NCBI GenBank assembly: GCA_037446075.1 | Contig: JBBIJH010000147.1 | Span: 1 to 6,920, forward strand | Direction: 5' to 3' | Length of the DNA stretch: 6,920 nucleotides | Origin: JBBIJH01 sp037446075 | GTDB taxonomy: Bacteria > Bacteroidota > Ignavibacteria > UBA10030 > JAHEZR01 | Part shown: positions 6,104 to 6,920 of the stretch, piece after piece | How positions within the stretch are numbered: the stretch's first letter is position 1 | Layout: each line of letters starts with the position of its first letter | The notes under the pieces: model-generated | Database searches by the model: none | The model's input: the letters and a program-made list of their open reading frames with translations, nothing else | Told to the model about the DNA's origin: nothing | Position numbers and translations under genes: made by a program

Positions 6104-6196
6104 TCACAAGCCGCCTTGTACAACCACAGCCAAGAGTGCAACGGCAAGTCCGATTACGGTCGAAGAGATCAAGATTTTCCACGCTTGCAGGCGCAT
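6104..6196 (-). CDS. Possible 30-residue single-helix membrane peptide
   Basis: ATG (6196-6194) to TGA (6106-6104). The product has a basic start (MRLQAWK) and one clean hydrophobic helix (ILISSTVIGLAVALLAVVV), ending in QGGL. It stands out because the surrounding frames are not protein-like. An upstream promoter-like site on the same strand (6304-6273) would start about 70 nt before it. No good ribosome site is visible. It could be a real small protein, the 3' remnant of a longer membrane gene, or chance. Confidence 0.25.
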   Translation of the reverse strand: MRLQAWKILISSTVIGLAVALLAVVVQGGL

Positions 6197-6272
6197 CGCT
6201 CGCAACGCATCAATCGGGCTTTCAAGACTATTGCTGGCGCTGTTGAGAACACGCGCTGTCCCCCGCCTGCCC

Positions 6273-6304
6273 CAAACCTACAAAACGGCTCACCGACTGT
6301 CAAG
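6273..6304 (-). promoter_or_regulatory. Promoter-like site reading leftward
   Basis: On the minus strand a perfect TTGACA (6303-6298), 17 nt, TAGGTT (6280-6275); in the other grammar CTTG-N20-TAGGTTTG, a full match to TAnnTTTG. Only the small hydrophobic frame at 6104-6196 lies downstream. Confidence 0.4.
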
Positions 6305-6553
6305 TAAACAGATGCAGGACAAAATTCCAGCTTCTCCTACAGCGAGATAACTGAGATCACCGCAGTCGGCTGAGGTGGCAGTCGGAAGAAATGAATCGTG
6401 CGGGTCGGAAGTGTGCGAGTCGTTGCACGCGCTGGGAGAGCGCGTAGCACCAGGCGCACAGGACGTCGTGGAGGGATTCGATGGCCATAAACTTATTGTC
6501 GAGCCACGAGACTCATCACCGGATGCAGGGTGGAATTGGAGTTCGAGCTGCGA

Positions 6554-6584
<31 letters not shown>

Positions 6585-6627
6585 TAGTCTCGGCATGTTG
6601 CAGCAGCTTGGCGTTGTTCCCATGTTG

Positions 6628-6752
6628 GCCTAATGCTGCGGCTAAGCCGCTGCCGTTTCTGGCAAGACTCCTTCCACAAACCAGAGCAGGGGCTGCCTCA
6701 TGGCGCACGCATAGCCGCGCCGAAGGCGGTCGGCTCCACCCGCTTGTTAGGC
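6628..6752 (-). repeat. attC-like site (integron cassette recombination site), 125 bp
   Basis: Read on the minus strand, GCCTAAC (6752-6746, an exact RYYYAAC box) pairs with ATTAGGC (6634-6628, GTTRRRY with one change that still allows a wobble pair). Ten nt inside each box, AGCCG (6735-6731) pairs with CGGCT (6649-6645). After one unpaired base (6730), five more pairs follow (6729-6725 with 6654-6650). The centre is variable and contains a smaller TCTGG/CCAGA stem. Outer boxes, symmetric inner boxes, an extrahelical base and a length of 125 bp match attC architecture. It starts 7 nt after the stop codon of a same-strand gene, the usual cassette order. The A for G in the inner-end box is atypical, so this may be a degenerate site. 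No integrase is in the window. Confidence 0.45.
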
Positions 6753-6759
6753 GGCCCAC

Positions 6760-6920
6760 TCATTGGCCTTGTATTGCAAGGACACCTAAGAGCACGATCA
6801 GCAACAGAAAACATTCGTGCATAATCCACGAGGCCCACGTTGACTTTGCCCAATGTCGCACAGCCCCAAACACAACCGCCCCAAGGTAGAGTTGAAGCAT
6901 CCTCGCGATCCAGGCAGAGG
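6760..6920 (-). CDS. C-terminal end of a small membrane protein (partial; possible cassette gene)
   Basis: The minus frame is open from the right edge to TGA at 6762-6760. The 53 visible residues include two hydrophobic stretches (MLQLYLGAVVFGAV and CFLLLIVLLGVLAI) joined by a Trp-rich basic segment (RHWAKSTWASW), ending in QGQ. This looks like the end of an integral membrane protein that I cannot name. An internal ATG at 6900 could also start a 46-residue version, with GCGAGG just before it. Its stop is 7 nt from the attC-like site, which suggests a mobile gene cassette. Confidence 0.45.
   Translation of the reverse strand, partial: SAWIARMLQLYLGAVVFGAVRHWAKSTWASWIMHECFLLLIVLLGVLAIQGQ

Noticed and set aside
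5675..6182. Two overlapping minus-strand frames opposite the MarR gene and its tail
   Set aside because: Low-complexity Arg/Ser/Cys-rich products without motifs, antisense to the regulator.

Overview
This looks like a metagenomic scaffold: it contains a 10-N gap, G+C is somewhat above 50 %, and the CarB protein resembles Ignavibacteria/Chlorobi/Bacteroidetes versions. Most promoters share one grammar, (N)TTG-N20-TAnnNTTG, which merges a sigma70 17-bp-spaced promoter with the Bacteroidetes-type TAnnTTTG element. A member of the FCB group is therefore the best guess. It is an inference, because no rRNA or other marker gene is present.

Left third (1-2490, minus strand): the large subunit of carbamoyl-phosphate synthase is split in two. 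The N-terminal half (carB-N, 952-2427) and the start of the C-terminal half (carB-C, 1-496, running off the left edge) are separated by a complete gene for an exported Spy/CpxP-like LTxxQ protein (483-965). Each junction is a 14-nt start/stop overlap, so the three genes read as one translationally coupled operon. The N gap lies inside carB-C and its length is wrong for the reading frame.

Middle (2491-4284, plus strand): two single-gene units each have a good promoter. The first encodes an ABM-fold (YgiN-like) monooxygenase-type protein. The second encodes a four-helix membrane protein of unknown function, preceded by a leader of about 180 nt with overlapping, mutually exclusive hairpins.

Right-middle (4285-5983): a secreted alpha/beta hydrolase of the BD-FAE/acetyl-xylan-esterase-like type (minus) faces away from a MarR-family regulator (plus). 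The regulator looks eroded: its only plausible start lies inside its own apparent promoter, and its conserved Cys/His tail is interrupted by two in-frame stops, one exactly where a Cys is expected.

Right end (5984-6920): there is no normal gene for about 780 bases. On the minus strand, the end of a small membrane-protein gene (6760 to beyond 6920) is followed after 7 nt by a 125-bp imperfect palindrome (6628-6752). The palindrome has the architecture of an integron attC site, which suggests a cassette or cassette remnant. The strongest candidate for something undescribed is the carB-spy-carB arrangement; the structured leader and the attC-like site come next.
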